This document shows, piece after piece, positions 24,377-33,933 of a stretch of DNA of 64,000 nucleotides. Numbering within the stretch: position 1 is the first letter of the stretch; every line of letters begins with the position of its first letter. The notes under the pieces were generated by a model, which was not told the DNA's origin, ran no database searches, and saw nothing but the letters and a program-made list of their open reading frames with translations. The translations under genes and the position numbers were made by a program. The DNA is from Gordonia heveisoli (GTDB taxonomy: Bacteria; Actinomycetota; Actinomycetes; Mycobacteriales; Mycobacteriaceae): positions 62,001-126,000 of the forward strand of contig NZ_JASXSH010000004.1 in assembly GCF_030315745.1 (NCBI RefSeq). The letters are read 5' to 3'.

Positions 24377-25195
24377 ATGCGCCTTCAGCATCGTGATGTC
24401 ACCGTTGTCGTACCAACACGCAACGAGGCCAAGAATCTGCCCTATGTCGCCAAACGTATGCCGGACGGCATCGCCGAGATCGTCGTCGTCGACGGCGGCT
24501 CGACCGACGGCACACTCGACGTCGCGGCCGACCTCTGGCCGCGAGCCCGTTTGATACAACAGACCCGCAAGGGCAAAGGAAACGCCCTGGCCTGCGGTTT
24601 TGCCGCTGCACGCGGGGAGATCATCGTGATGATCGACGCCGACGGGTCCACCGACGCGGCCGAGATCCCCGACTTCGTACAGGCCCTCTGCGACGGCGCC
24701 GATTTCGCGAAGGGCTCGCGATTCACCTATCGCGGCGGATCTTCGGACATCACGCGCCTGCGCCGGCTCGGTAATCTCGGTCTCAACGGCATCGTGAACT
24801 ATTTGTACGAGGCGCAGTTCACCGACCTCTGCTACGGCTACAACGCATTCTGGCGCCATTGCCTACCCGTCATCGACATGCCCGACCCCGCGCTCGCCGA
24901 TGCGCAGTGGGGGGACGGATTCGAGGTCGAGACCTTGATGAACATCCGCGTCGCACGGGCCGGCCTCCGCATCGCGGAAGTCGCCAGCTATGAACGCGAC
25001 CGCATTCACGGGGAGAGCAATCTGAATGCGATCAGTGACGGAATTCGGGTTCTCCGAACGATTTTCGATGAGCGTTCGATTCCGGAACCAGTGACCTCGC
25101 CGCGGTCGGCGACCCCGACCCGCGTCGCAACCGTCCGGGCCCGACTGGGCCGGGCGATCGCCGGTTCGGACAACCTCGCACTCGGCGCGGCCTGA
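24377..25195 (+). CDS. Glycosyltransferase family 2 (polyprenyl-phosphate sugar transferase-like)
   Basis: A 272-residue GT-A enzyme: VTVVVPTRNEAKNLPYV, EIVVVDGGSTDGT, a KGKGNALACGFAAARGE helix and the metal-binding MIDADGSTD. The fold and size resemble dolichol-/polyprenyl-phosphate glycosyltransferases such as DPM1, without a C-terminal membrane anchor. It may make a lipid-linked sugar donor or add a sugar to the growing unit. The ATG at 24377 follows CGGGGGAATGTGG; an upstream in-frame codon at 24299 lies inside the leader hairpin region and is unlikely. First gene of the rightward arm. Confidence 0.85.
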   Translation: MRLQHRDVTVVVPTRNEAKNLPYVAKRMPDGIAEIVVVDGGSTDGTLDVAADLWPRARLIQQTRKGKGNALACGFAAARGEIIVMIDADGSTDAAEIPDFVQALCDGADFAKGSRFTYRGGSSDITRLRRLGNLGLNGIVNYLYEAQFTDLCYGYNAFWRHCLPVIDMPDPALADAQWGDGFEVETLMNIRVARAGLRIAEVASYERDRIHGESNLNAISDGIRVLRTIFDERSIPEPVTSPRSATPTRVATVRARLGRAIAGSDNLALGAA

Positions 25196-25204
25196 GAACC
25201 ACCT

Positions 25205-26374
25205 ATGGCGCGCGACATCGTTCGCGCACTCGTCCTCGACCAGGGACCGGGACTGTGGGGCGCACAGAAGTATCTGCTGCGCCTGCGCCCCGGCCTGGCC
25301 GAACGAGGCGTCGAACTCACCCTCGGCTGCCCGCCGCAGCTCGAGCAGTACCGGCATTGGCTCGACCAGGGCCTGCCGACGATCCCTCTCGCTCTGCCGA
25401 TCGACCGTTCGATTCGTGTCGACGGTCGGATCACAGTGCGCCACACCGCCACCGAGGTACGAAACTCGCTGCGGGCCGGCCACCTGATCGCCCGAGTCGT
25501 CCGCGAGCACGGCTTCGACGTGGTCCTGGCCAACTCGCATTGGACCCACCTCGACGCCGGACTGGCCGCACGTCGGTGGCGGATTCCGACGGTCCTCAAC
25601 CTGCACGAGACGCCGATGCCCGGCGTGGGCAGCAGGCTGCGGGAGGTTGCGGTGGCCGCGGCACATCACACCATCGCGGTCAGCACCTCGGTGGCCGACA
25701 CCGTACGCACCGGCCTGCGGAGCAGGGTCACCGTCATTCCCAACGGGGTGGATACCGACGAGTTCGCCCCGGCCGCCGACACCGCGACTCGGGCGGCCCT
25801 GCGCACCCGCCTCGGATTGCCCGCCGGCCGTCCAATCATCTTGGCCGCCACCAGAATCGACCCGACCAAACGTATCGAGGACCTTCTCGATCTGGCCCGC
25901 GTGGTCGGCGACCGCGCGACCGTCGTGGTGGCCGGGACCACCAGCGCGTTCCCCGACTACCACCGGGAGATCCTCGCGGCCGCCGCCGAACTGCCGACCG
26001 GGGCGATCACATTCCTCGGCGCGCGCGACGACGTTCCATCACTGCTCGCCGGGGCGGACGTCTTCGTACACACCGGGGTCGTCGAAGGCATGCCACTCGG
26101 CCTCGTCGAGGCCCAGTCGGCCGGGGTTCCGGTCGTCGCCTACGCCGCGGCCGGGGTCCGGGAGGCCGTGCTCGACGGAACATCCGGTCGCGTCGTCGGC
26201 TGCGGTGACACCGGCGCGCTGATCGCGGCCTGCGCCGATCTGCTCGCCGACGCCGATCGACGGCGTGACTACGCGGCCGCGGCCCGCGCACACACCCTGG
26301 CCCATCACCGGATCGATGATCAGGCGGCGGCGAACGCCACACTGCTGCACCGTATTTCCCGAGGTCCACGATGA
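25205..26374 (+). CDS. Glycosyltransferase family 4
   Basis: A 389-residue GT-B enzyme. The N-terminal domain has VLDQGPGLWGAQKYLLRLRP. The linker and C-terminal domain have VIPNGVDTDEF, AATRIDPTKRIEDLLDLA and the catalytic EGMPLGLVEAQSAGVPVVAY with the two glutamates of the E-x7-E motif. It overlaps the flippase start by 4 bp (ATGA) and begins 9 bp after the preceding GT2. It is probably one of the transferases building the lipid-linked repeat unit. Donor and acceptor are not predictable. Confidence 0.88.
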   Translation: MARDIVRALVLDQGPGLWGAQKYLLRLRPGLAERGVELTLGCPPQLEQYRHWLDQGLPTIPLALPIDRSIRVDGRITVRHTATEVRNSLRAGHLIARVVREHGFDVVLANSHWTHLDAGLAARRWRIPTVLNLHETPMPGVGSRLREVAVAAAHHTIAVSTSVADTVRTGLRSRVTVIPNGVDTDEFAPAADTATRAALRTRLGLPAGRPIILAATRIDPTKRIEDLLDLARVVGDRATVVVAGTTSAFPDYHREILAAAAELPTGAITFLGARDDVPSLLAGADVFVHTGVVEGMPLGLVEAQSAGVPVVAYAAAGVREAVLDGTSGRVVGCGDTGALIAACADLLADADRRRDYAAAARAHTLAHHRIDDQAAANATLLHRISRGPR

Positions 26375-27666
26375 TCGGTCGGGGCGCACTGCGCCCGCCT
26401 CGACGATTCGGCGCCAACCCGCTGGCGGTGGATTCGGCAGCCCTCATCACCACCTCCGCGTTGTCGGCGTTCACCGGCATCGTGTTCTGGACGATCGCCG
26501 CACGGCTGATCCCGCCGGATGAACTCGGCGTCCAGACCGCCGTGCTGTCGCTGATGACCACCGCGGGTGCCGTTGCCGCCTCCGGTCCGGGCAATGCGAT
26601 CACCGCGATGCTCCCGGCCACCGGCGTCGAGTTCCGCCGGACCCAGCTGGTCCACGCCGGGATCGTCGTCGCGGCGGGCGCCCTGTTCGCCGGCACCGTC
26701 GCCGGTGTCGTCGGCGGCTGCACCATCGGTGACGGGTCGCCGGGGAGTGTCCTCCTCATCATCGGCGGTGCACTGGTCCTGGCCCTTTTCGCCTTCAAGG
26801 ACACCGTCCTCACCGCACTGTCGGCGGCCCGCCGACTACCGCTGCTCAACCTGCTCATCAGCATTCTCAAGGCGGTCTTGCTACCGCTGGCGGTCGTCGC
26901 CTCACTACCCGCGGGTGCGGTACTCGCGACGTTGGTGTCCGCGGTCGTCGCGGTCGTCGTGGTGGTCGCGATGTGCCGCGGGCTGCTCGATCGGCACCCG
27001 CCGGCAGCCGCGGCCGCGCGCCCTCATCAGCGGCGCGCCCTGCTCGGATTCGCCCTGCGTGACGGCACCGCAAGCCTGGTGTCGATGGGGACGCTGCTGG
27101 CCGCACCCTTCCTCACCACCTGGCTCGCCGGGCCGGTCCAGGGCGCGATCCTGGCGTTGATGCTGCCCATCGCGGCCGGGCTGGACTTCGTGTCGACCGG
27201 AGCCGCGATGGCCCTGACCAAACACCTGGCCACCGCCGCCGATCAGTCCCATGCCATCCGACGCGTATGGCTGCTGTCGCAAGCGGCCGTCGCCCTGCTC
27301 GGTGTCATCCTGTGCGTCGCCATCGCCCCGGTGCTGTTCGGCTTCTTCGGCCATGGATACGACCACTCGACACTGTGGATCACGCTGGCCGTCCTCTGCC
27401 TCGGCTCGACCGCTCGGGTGAGTTTCGTGGTGTGGGCGGCGGTGCTGCGCGCCCGGCTGGCCACCCGCACCCTGCTCACCACCAACGCCACGGCCTGCCT
27501 CGTCACCGTCCCGGTACTGGTCGTCTGTACGGCGTGGTGGGGATCGATCGGCGCCGCGGCCGGCGCCGGATGCGGCTCCGCGGTACTCGGTGCCACCGGC
27601 GCCGTCGGCCTGTCCCGCACCGTCGGGCACCGGACCGCCCGGACAATCCGCGGGGAGGCGGCATGA
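26371..27666 (+). CDS. Polysaccharide flippase-like membrane protein (Wzx/MATE-like fold)
   Basis: A 431-residue protein with about 12 hydrophobic segments evenly spread, short polar loops, and no extracellular domain, as in oligosaccharide flippases of the MOP superfamily. The N-terminal NPLAVDSAALITTSALSAFTG helix with downstream PPDELGVQTA is typical of the family's first helices. It would move the lipid-linked repeat unit to the outer face of the membrane. It overlaps both neighbours by 4 bp, so it is tightly coupled to GT4 and the pyruvyl transferase gene. Sequence divergence is high, so the call rests on topology and context. Confidence 0.72.
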   Translation: MIGRGALRPPRRFGANPLAVDSAALITTSALSAFTGIVFWTIAARLIPPDELGVQTAVLSLMTTAGAVAASGPGNAITAMLPATGVEFRRTQLVHAGIVVAAGALFAGTVAGVVGGCTIGDGSPGSVLLIIGGALVLALFAFKDTVLTALSAARRLPLLNLLISILKAVLLPLAVVASLPAGAVLATLVSAVVAVVVVVAMCRGLLDRHPPAAAAARPHQRRALLGFALRDGTASLVSMGTLLAAPFLTTWLAGPVQGAILALMLPIAAGLDFVSTGAAMALTKHLATAADQSHAIRRVWLLSQAAVALLGVILCVAIAPVLFGFFGHGYDHSTLWITLAVLCLGSTARVSFVVWAAVLRARLATRTLLTTNATACLVTVPVLVVCTAWWGSIGAAAGAGCGSAVLGATGAVGLSRTVGHRTARTIRGEAA

Positions 27667-29003
27667 CACATATCGTCCTGGTCAACGCCTGGCATGACGA
27701 CAACAAGGGTGACTCGGCCATCACCGACGGGATACTGCGACTGGCCGCCGTCGCACATCCCGACGCCACCGTCACCGTGGTCGGGCTGACCGAGAACCCC
27801 GACCCGCACACCGACGGTATGCGGCACGTCGCACACAACCACCCGGACGCGATCCTGCGCCCCACTCCGATGCCCTCCGAACTGCGCGGACAGAGCCGGT
27901 CCCGGCCTGCGGTAGACGTGCCGATCTGGTTCGGCAGGCTCGTCGGGCCGGCCGCCGCCGCCGCGGCCGGACGGGTACCGGCCCGGTATGCCCGGTTGTT
28001 CGCCGACGCCGACCTCGTCGTCGGCGTCGGTGGCTCCAACCTGTACACCGACGCCTCGGTGCAGCCCATGGTGAGCCTGGCCCGCCTGTTCACCCTGTCC
28101 GCACCCATCCGGGCGGCGACCCGGATGCGCATCCCCACCGTATTGCTCGGTCACACGCTGGGTCCGTTCCCGGCCGATCGCCCGGGCGCGCGACGGCTCG
28201 CGCGGCACATGCTCGCCGACGCCGACCGCGTCGTCGTCCGCGACGCCGCCTCGGTCACCGTCGCCGAGGAATTGGGCTTGGGCACAGCCGAACTAGCACC
28301 CGATATGGCCTACGCGCTCACCCCGAACCTCAGTCCACGGGTCGCCGCGATCATCGCCGGTCTGCCCGGCGCGGTGTCCCGGACCGCGGTGATCGCGCTG
28401 CGCTCACATCCGTCGCTGTCGGCGAAGGCCAACAGCAGGCTGGTCGCCGAGATCGTCGACGCGGCACAAGCGCTGTGTCGCACCGGATACATCGATCGGA
28501 TCCTGGTCGTCGCGCACACCCTAGGGCCGACGCCGATCGAGGACGACCGTCCGATGTCGGACCGGTTGTACACCTCTCTCACCGCCCGCGCGGTGCCGGC
28601 CACCTACCTCGACGCCGATCTGAGTCCCACCGAACTCGCCGCGCTGTACGGCGCCGCGGGGGCGATGATCGCCGTGCGGCTGCACGCCGCCGTCCTCGCC
28701 ACCCTCTCCGGCACACCGACATTCGCCATCGCCTACTTCTCGTCGAAATCCCACGGCGTGATGGCGTCGTCGGGACTCGACGACGCGGTGGGCGACTTCG
28801 CCAGCGTCACCGCCGCCGACATCACCGCCGCCCTGACCCGCCAACTGAGTTCGACGACCGCCCGCCGCGACCTCGCCGACATCGCGGCCGGCCACCACGC
28901 GACGCTGACGAGCCGGGCCCCCGAGTGGTTCGGCACACGCGAATCCTGTTCCCCCGGCATCGCATTCCCATCCGCCGACCACCTATCGACTTCGAATGAC
29001 TGA
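27663..29003 (+). CDS. Polysaccharide pyruvyl transferase family protein
   Basis: A 446-residue member of the PF04230 family, which adds pyruvate ketals from phosphoenolpyruvate to sugars of exopolysaccharides and cell-wall glycans. Family elements are an N-terminal VLVNAWHDDNKGDSAITDGI, a mid-protein VVGVGGSNLYTD, TVLLGHTLGPF, and the C-terminal MIAVRLHAAVLATLSGTPTF with the characteristic R-x-H. The true ATG is at 27663 (overlapping the flippase stop); the frame is open upstream but only as shadow. The polymer of this locus is therefore probably anionic. Confidence 0.88.
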   Translation: MTHIVLVNAWHDDNKGDSAITDGILRLAAVAHPDATVTVVGLTENPDPHTDGMRHVAHNHPDAILRPTPMPSELRGQSRSRPAVDVPIWFGRLVGPAAAAAAGRVPARYARLFADADLVVGVGGSNLYTDASVQPMVSLARLFTLSAPIRAATRMRIPTVLLGHTLGPFPADRPGARRLARHMLADADRVVVRDAASVTVAEELGLGTAELAPDMAYALTPNLSPRVAAIIAGLPGAVSRTAVIALRSHPSLSAKANSRLVAEIVDAAQALCRTGYIDRILVVAHTLGPTPIEDDRPMSDRLYTSLTARAVPATYLDADLSPTELAALYGAAGAMIAVRLHAAVLATLSGTPTFAIAYFSSKSHGVMASSGLDDAVGDFASVTAADITAALTRQLSSTTARRDLADIAAGHHATLTSRAPEWFGTRESCSPGIAFPSADHLSTSND

Positions 29004-29012
29004 GGAATAGAC

Positions 29013-30386
29013 ATGACCGGAACACGCGTCGAGGTTCTGCACCCGATCCTGCCCGCCGCCGGTGCGGCCACCACCGACCTCGCCCGGTGGATCGGCGAGG
29101 CACAGATCGGCGACGACTTCGCCGACGAGATCACCGCCACCGACGCACAGGGTTATCACCGGGCGCGGCTACTGGTTCGCGACGGACGTGCGGTGCGCGG
29201 CTACATCGAGGTCGGAGTCGAGGACGCCACCATCCTCGGCCGGGAGGTGCGGCGGGAGATGTCCCGACTGCCGCAGCGGCCGGCACCGACGACCACCGAG
29301 GACTTCACCCCACCGGTAACCGTCGTGGTGTGCACGCGGGACCGTACCGATCAGGTCCGGCGAACGATCGAATCACTACTCGCACTGGACTATCCGTCAT
29401 TCGAGGTGGTTGTCGTCGACAATGCGGCGAGCACCCTGGACACCTGGCGCTACATCGATTCTCTCGACGACCCCCGGGTCCGGGTGATCCACGCGTCGGT
29501 GCCCGGTCTGGCCGCCGCGCGCAACCGCGGACTGGAGTCCGCCGCGCACGACATCGTCGCCTTCACCGACGACGACGTGGTCGTCGACCGGCAGTGGCTG
29601 ACCTGCCTGATCCAGCCCCTGGCCGACGCCGACGTCGCCTGCGTGACCGGACTGGTGCCGGCCGCCGAACTGCGTACTCCTGCCCAGGTCGCCTTCGAGC
29701 AGCGAGTGCACTGGTCGTCGAGCCTGGATCGCCGGGTGTACCGGATGACACAGCCGAGGGACCGACGAACGCTGTTCCCGTTCCGGGTGGGCGACTACGG
29801 AACCGGCGCCAACTTCGCCGTGCGCCGCCCGGTCGCCTTCGAACTGGGCGGCTTCGACGAGGCGCTCGGTGCCGGTTCGCCGACACGCGGCGGAGAGGAC
29901 ATCGACTGGTTCGTCCGCACCATCGTGTCCGGCCGTGCCCTCGCCTTCGAACCCGACGCCATCGCCTGGCACCAGCACCGCGACGACGACGACGCACTGG
30001 CCACCCAGGCGCACGGCTACGGGATCGGTCTCGGCGCCTGGCTGACCAAGGTCGCCCTCGACCGCGACCTGGCACCGTTGGCGCTGGCCCGCGCCGGCGC
30101 GGCGATCGGGCACCTGTTCACCTCGTTCTACAGCCGCACCGCCGCGGCTGCATCCGGCGACCGCACCGGGCCGACCGGTCTTCCCGGTGCCGCCCGCCGC
30201 GAACTGGCCGGACTCATCGCCGGGCCGCGGGCACTGCTGACGGCACGCGCCCAAGGCCGAAAGCCCAAGCCGTTCCAGTCCTTCGCGCCGACCCCGGCTT
30301 CCCGCCCCGCAGTGGCGGCCGCACCCGAACCGGCTACGCCGTCGTCGTCGGCGGCCGCCGGTGCCGAAGAAGGAGTGTCGTCATAG
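29013..30386 (+). CDS. Glycosyltransferase family 2 with N-terminal extension
   Basis: A 457-residue protein. Residues 1-90 form an extra domain seen in actinobacterial GT2 proteins (RVEVLHPILPAAGAA and RARLLVRDGRAVRGYIEV). The GT-A core follows: PVTVVVCTRDRTDQVRRTIE, VVVDNAAST, AARNRGLESAAHDIVAFTDD with the DDD metal site, and GGEDIDWFVR as the catalytic-base region. The C-terminal 60 residues are Ala/Pro-rich and likely disordered. It lies 9 bp after the pyruvyl transferase gene. It is expected to add a sugar to the repeat unit. Confidence 0.86.
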   Translation: MTGTRVEVLHPILPAAGAATTDLARWIGEAQIGDDFADEITATDAQGYHRARLLVRDGRAVRGYIEVGVEDATILGREVRREMSRLPQRPAPTTTEDFTPPVTVVVCTRDRTDQVRRTIESLLALDYPSFEVVVVDNAASTLDTWRYIDSLDDPRVRVIHASVPGLAAARNRGLESAAHDIVAFTDDDVVVDRQWLTCLIQPLADADVACVTGLVPAAELRTPAQVAFEQRVHWSSSLDRRVYRMTQPRDRRTLFPFRVGDYGTGANFAVRRPVAFELGGFDEALGAGSPTRGGEDIDWFVRTIVSGRALAFEPDAIAWHQHRDDDDALATQAHGYGIGLGAWLTKVALDRDLAPLALARAGAAIGHLFTSFYSRTAAAASGDRTGPTGLPGAARRELAGLIAGPRALLTARAQGRKPKPFQSFAPTPASRPAVAAAPEPATPSSSAAAGAEEGVSS

Positions 30387-30391
30387 AAACG

Positions 30392-32596
30392 TTGATCCTG
30401 CCGCGAACCGAGGGTGACGAACCCACCGAGATCGCCACCGCCCCAATCGAGTCCGCTGACCGGGAGTCCGGGGTGCGAGCGGTGATCGCCGGGTCCGCCG
30501 GCCTGCTCGCCCTGGCTTCGACGATCCCGGCGCTCCCACCGCTACTACGTCTGGCACTGCTGGCCCCGCTGGTGGTCGCCGGGCTGGGTGCCGCGGTCGC
30601 GCACTGGGTCGAGGTGCCCGCCCATCTGCGGCCCGCGGCCTATCCGGCCATCGGCCTGGCCGCACCGATCGCGCTGGCCACCTGCCTACTGTGGTTGCGC
30701 AGCTATTCGGCAGCCGCGGTGACCGTCACGCTCGCACTCGTGTGTCTGCTGTGCGCCGCAGCGCGCCTGCGCTCGGCGCCCGCGGCCGCGGCTGCGATCG
30801 CAGACACCCGCAACAGTCTCACCCGCACGGTGCGCACAGTGGCCGACAGCCTGCGCACGCGACGAACGGTGCCGGTCGTCGGGGCGCTGGCGATCTGGGC
30901 CGTCGGCCTCATCCTCGCCGCGGGTGAGACCGCGGGACTGTTCGGTCTGCTGGCCACCCCGGGCGGCATACTCATCGCCGTTGCGACCGTCGTCGTCGTG
31001 GTCTCCGTCCTGGCGAATGTCGTCGTCGGTGACGTCCCGGCGGCCACCGCCGGGGTGATCGCGACCATCGTGATCATCCGGTTGCCCGCGACCCTGCTGA
31101 CCGACGCACCCATCTACGCGTGGACCTACAAACACATCGGTCTCGTCGACTACGTCCAGCAGACCGGCGCACTTCCCGCCTCCTACATCGACATCTACAC
31201 ACGCTGGCCGGGGTTCTTCGCCGGCGGCGCGTGGCTGAGTTCGTCGACCGGCATCGACCCCGTCGACGTCGCGCACTGGTTCGCCCCGGCGATCCACGCG
31301 CTCCTCGCGGCCGGGGTGTGGAGTCTGGCACGAGCGCTGTCGTTGAGTCCCCGCGCCGCGATCCTCGCGGTCGCGGTCGCCGAGATCGTCAACTGGGTCG
31401 GTCAGGACTACTACGCACCGCAGGCGGTGTGCCTGGTCCTCGCCGTGGCGACACTCGCACTGCTCGCCGACTCCCGTACCCACTCCGCCGCAGCACTTCT
31501 CGCGATCCCGGTCTTCGCGGCCATCGTCATCTCCCACCAGCTGACCCCCATCTGGGTGGTCGCCTGCGCCGTGCTGCTGACGCTGAGCAACCGGGTCCGC
31601 CCGCTGTGGCTGCCGATCGTCCTGATCGCGGTATGGGTGGCCTATGTCGTGCCCCGACTGTCCTCGGTCCTCAAATACGGGCTGTTCACCGGTTCCAATC
31701 CGGTCAAGAACGCGCAGACCAACATCGGGGCAGCGACCGGCGACTCGACGGCCCGCGCGCTGACCGAGGCGATCGACCGCGGGGTGGCGTTCGCCGTCTG
31801 GGGTGCCGCACTACTGGCGTTCGTCTACCTGTGGCGCATCGATCGGGCGCACTGGAGTCTCCCCATCGTCGCCTTCTCCCCGATCCTGCTGCTAGCCGGG
31901 CAGAGCTATGGCGGCGAGGCCATCTTCCGGGTGTACCTCTATTCGGTCATCGGGTGTGCGATCCTCATCGGTGCGGGCGTCACCGCCGCGCTGACCGGGG
32001 AGAAACCCGGCCACGACGTCGCCGACACGACACCCAGGCCATCCCGCATGCGTGCCCGGACGGCCCGACTCGGAGTGCTCGGTCTACTCCTCGCCTCGAT
32101 GGCGGTCGGCGCACTACACGGCTACTACAGCGGCTGGGCCTACAACGTCATCACCCCGTCGCAGGTGGCGCTGAGCCGCCAGATGCTCGCCCAGGCACAG
32201 CCGTCGACGATCATCGTCCGGATGGCGCCTGCCGGCTGGCCGGAACGGCCCAGCGGCGACTACGTCCGGATCGCCGAGGCCAACCCCGGTTTCGACCGCC
32301 CGCTGGTGTTCCTGAAGAACTCCCTCTCCCGCGGCTTTCCCACCGAGGAGGACATCTCCTTCATGAACAACCTCGGCCGTATGAGCAGCGGCGGCTTCTA
32401 CCTCGTGCTGCCGCGCCAGATCTCCACCTACAGCGACTATTTCGGATACTTTCGCCCACACGCGATCGAATCGCTGATCGCGCGCCTGGACCGCGAGCCA
32501 CGGTGGCGGCGTGCCCCCGGCGACGACGACACGATCATCTTCGAGTACGTCCGCGACAGTCGCCCGGCAACCGCCGATGACGGCGGTAGCCGATGA
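30392..32596 (+). CDS. Large polytopic membrane protein, candidate polymerase or GT-C enzyme
   Basis: About 734 residues with some 13 transmembrane helices, then an extracytoplasmic C-terminal domain of about 150 residues (after the GVLGLLLASMAVGALHGYYS helix). A loop after the sixth helix (LTDAPIYAWTYKHIG and DIYTRWPGFFAGGAW) has the acidic and aromatic character of GT-C or Wzy-type catalytic loops. No family was recognised with certainty. The start is uncertain: the preceding gene's stop region has AAGGAG (30370-30375) perfectly spaced for an in-frame ATA at 30383. The first usual codon is TTG at 30392, and GTG codons at 30473 and 30482 also fit. It overlaps the next gene by 4 bp. Confidence 0.7.
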   Translation: MILPRTEGDEPTEIATAPIESADRESGVRAVIAGSAGLLALASTIPALPPLLRLALLAPLVVAGLGAAVAHWVEVPAHLRPAAYPAIGLAAPIALATCLLWLRSYSAAAVTVTLALVCLLCAAARLRSAPAAAAAIADTRNSLTRTVRTVADSLRTRRTVPVVGALAIWAVGLILAAGETAGLFGLLATPGGILIAVATVVVVVSVLANVVVGDVPAATAGVIATIVIIRLPATLLTDAPIYAWTYKHIGLVDYVQQTGALPASYIDIYTRWPGFFAGGAWLSSSTGIDPVDVAHWFAPAIHALLAAGVWSLARALSLSPRAAILAVAVAEIVNWVGQDYYAPQAVCLVLAVATLALLADSRTHSAAALLAIPVFAAIVISHQLTPIWVVACAVLLTLSNRVRPLWLPIVLIAVWVAYVVPRLSSVLKYGLFTGSNPVKNAQTNIGAATGDSTARALTEAIDRGVAFAVWGAALLAFVYLWRIDRAHWSLPIVAFSPILLLAGQSYGGEAIFRVYLYSVIGCAILIGAGVTAALTGEKPGHDVADTTPRPSRMRARTARLGVLGLLLASMAVGALHGYYSGWAYNVITPSQVALSRQMLAQAQPSTIIVRMAPAGWPERPSGDYVRIAEANPGFDRPLVFLKNSLSRGFPTEEDISFMNNLGRMSSGGFYLVLPRQISTYSDYFGYFRPHAIESLIARLDREPRWRRAPGDDDTIIFEYVRDSRPATADDGGSR

Positions 32597-33933
32597 GCAC
32601 CAGCACATTTCGACCGACCTGGCTGGACCTGGCCCGCGGCGACTCCCGGGTCGTCATCGGCATGGGCCCCTGCCGCGTACCGGCCGGCCCCGACCTGGCC
32701 GCCGATCTGTTCCGGTTGGCCCGGATCTCGACCGGCAACCGACTGGCGGTGCGGCGGGTGCCGCACGTACGGCACTGGCGGGTGGATCCCGATCGGCTGA
32801 TCGACGCCGTCACCGACTTCGCGGTGGCCTTCCCCGGGTCCGACCATCTGAGCCTGCGCGAGAAGGTCACCCTGCTGCACAACAGCACCCCGACACCGGA
32901 CGGTCTGCGCATCTACACCACCGGCGACCAACTGATCACCGACATCCCGCATGCCGTCTTCGACGGGGTGATGATCGTGCAGTTGTGGTTGTACCTGACC
33001 AGGTGGCGACCCGGCATGACCCCGGCCTGGGCGCAGGCTCCCCTGCTGCGGCCGCACCTGGCGTGGGCGCTGACCCGGCATCTCGCACTCGACCCACGAC
33101 GGCTGGCCGCCATCGCGCGCACCGGTCGTCCGGCCGGCTCGGCCGCGGGTACCCCCGCGCCGATTCCCTCGACCACCGCTTCGCCGGTGGCCCAGCTGGC
33201 GACCCGGTCGGCCACCCTCGACCCGGCCGGGCTCGCCGGACTGCGGAACTGGCGAACCGAATCCGCTCCGGACACCACCATGGCGGTCATCCTGATGACC
33301 GTCCTCACCCGGGCACTCACCGAGGCGGGCGTCCAGCTGGCCCCGCGCGTGCACGTCGTGGTGGATGGGCGCCGCTACGACCGGCGTCTCGGCGCCCATC
33401 TCGGCAACGCCGCAGTCGGACTGAATCTCGAATTCGCCCGTGCCGCACCGCCCCAGGACCTGCAACGCGAACTCGGCCGAGCTGTCGCCGCCGGCCGCCC
33501 GCTGGCCGCGATGCTGGCGATCTCCTTCGGTCAGTTCATGTCCCGGCATCGCACGCAGGAACCGAGTGCGGTCGCCTCCGCCGTGACCGAATCCGACGGC
33601 GCGGTGGCGTCGTTCAGCCATCTTCTCGGCCTCGACACCATGCCCGACGGGGATTGGCTCGGCGGCTTCGACCGCCACGAACTCATCGGCATCACCGAAC
33701 CGATGGGCCAGGACGGGATCGCCTTCCTGATGCTCAAGATGCGCGACCGCTATGACCTGTCGGCCTCTTTCCGCCCCGGCGAACATGACGCAGGCGCCAT
33801 CGAAGCCGCCCTCGACCGGGCAACCCGCCATCCGGTCGAACTTCTCGCACCAGGACTCCCCGCCGTCCCCGGCCCAGATCGCGAGCCGACCGGGGACTTC
33901 GCGCTTCCCGAAAACACAGGGGGAACACAGTGA
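32593..33933 (+). CDS. Condensation-like acyltransferase
   Basis: A 446-residue soluble protein. Residues 120-125 read HAVFDG, the H-x3-D-G active-site motif of the CoA-dependent acyltransferase / NRPS condensation / PapA superfamily. The surrounding strand-turn (LITDIPHAVFDGVMIVQLWLY) and a later RLGAHLGNAAVGLNLEFAR match the two-domain architecture of that fold. Only one of the two histidines of the HHxxxDG form is present. In this locus it could acylate the polysaccharide repeat or its lipid carrier. It overlaps both neighbours by 4 bp. It is not an NRPS module and no carrier protein is nearby. Confidence 0.62.
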   Translation: MSTSTFRPTWLDLARGDSRVVIGMGPCRVPAGPDLAADLFRLARISTGNRLAVRRVPHVRHWRVDPDRLIDAVTDFAVAFPGSDHLSLREKVTLLHNSTPTPDGLRIYTTGDQLITDIPHAVFDGVMIVQLWLYLTRWRPGMTPAWAQAPLLRPHLAWALTRHLALDPRRLAAIARTGRPAGSAAGTPAPIPSTTASPVAQLATRSATLDPAGLAGLRNWRTESAPDTTMAVILMTVLTRALTEAGVQLAPRVHVVVDGRRYDRRLGAHLGNAAVGLNLEFARAAPPQDLQRELGRAVAAGRPLAAMLAISFGQFMSRHRTQEPSAVASAVTESDGAVASFSHLLGLDTMPDGDWLGGFDRHELIGITEPMGQDGIAFLMLKMRDRYDLSASFRPGEHDAGAIEAALDRATRHPVELLAPGLPAVPGPDREPTGDFALPENTGGTQ

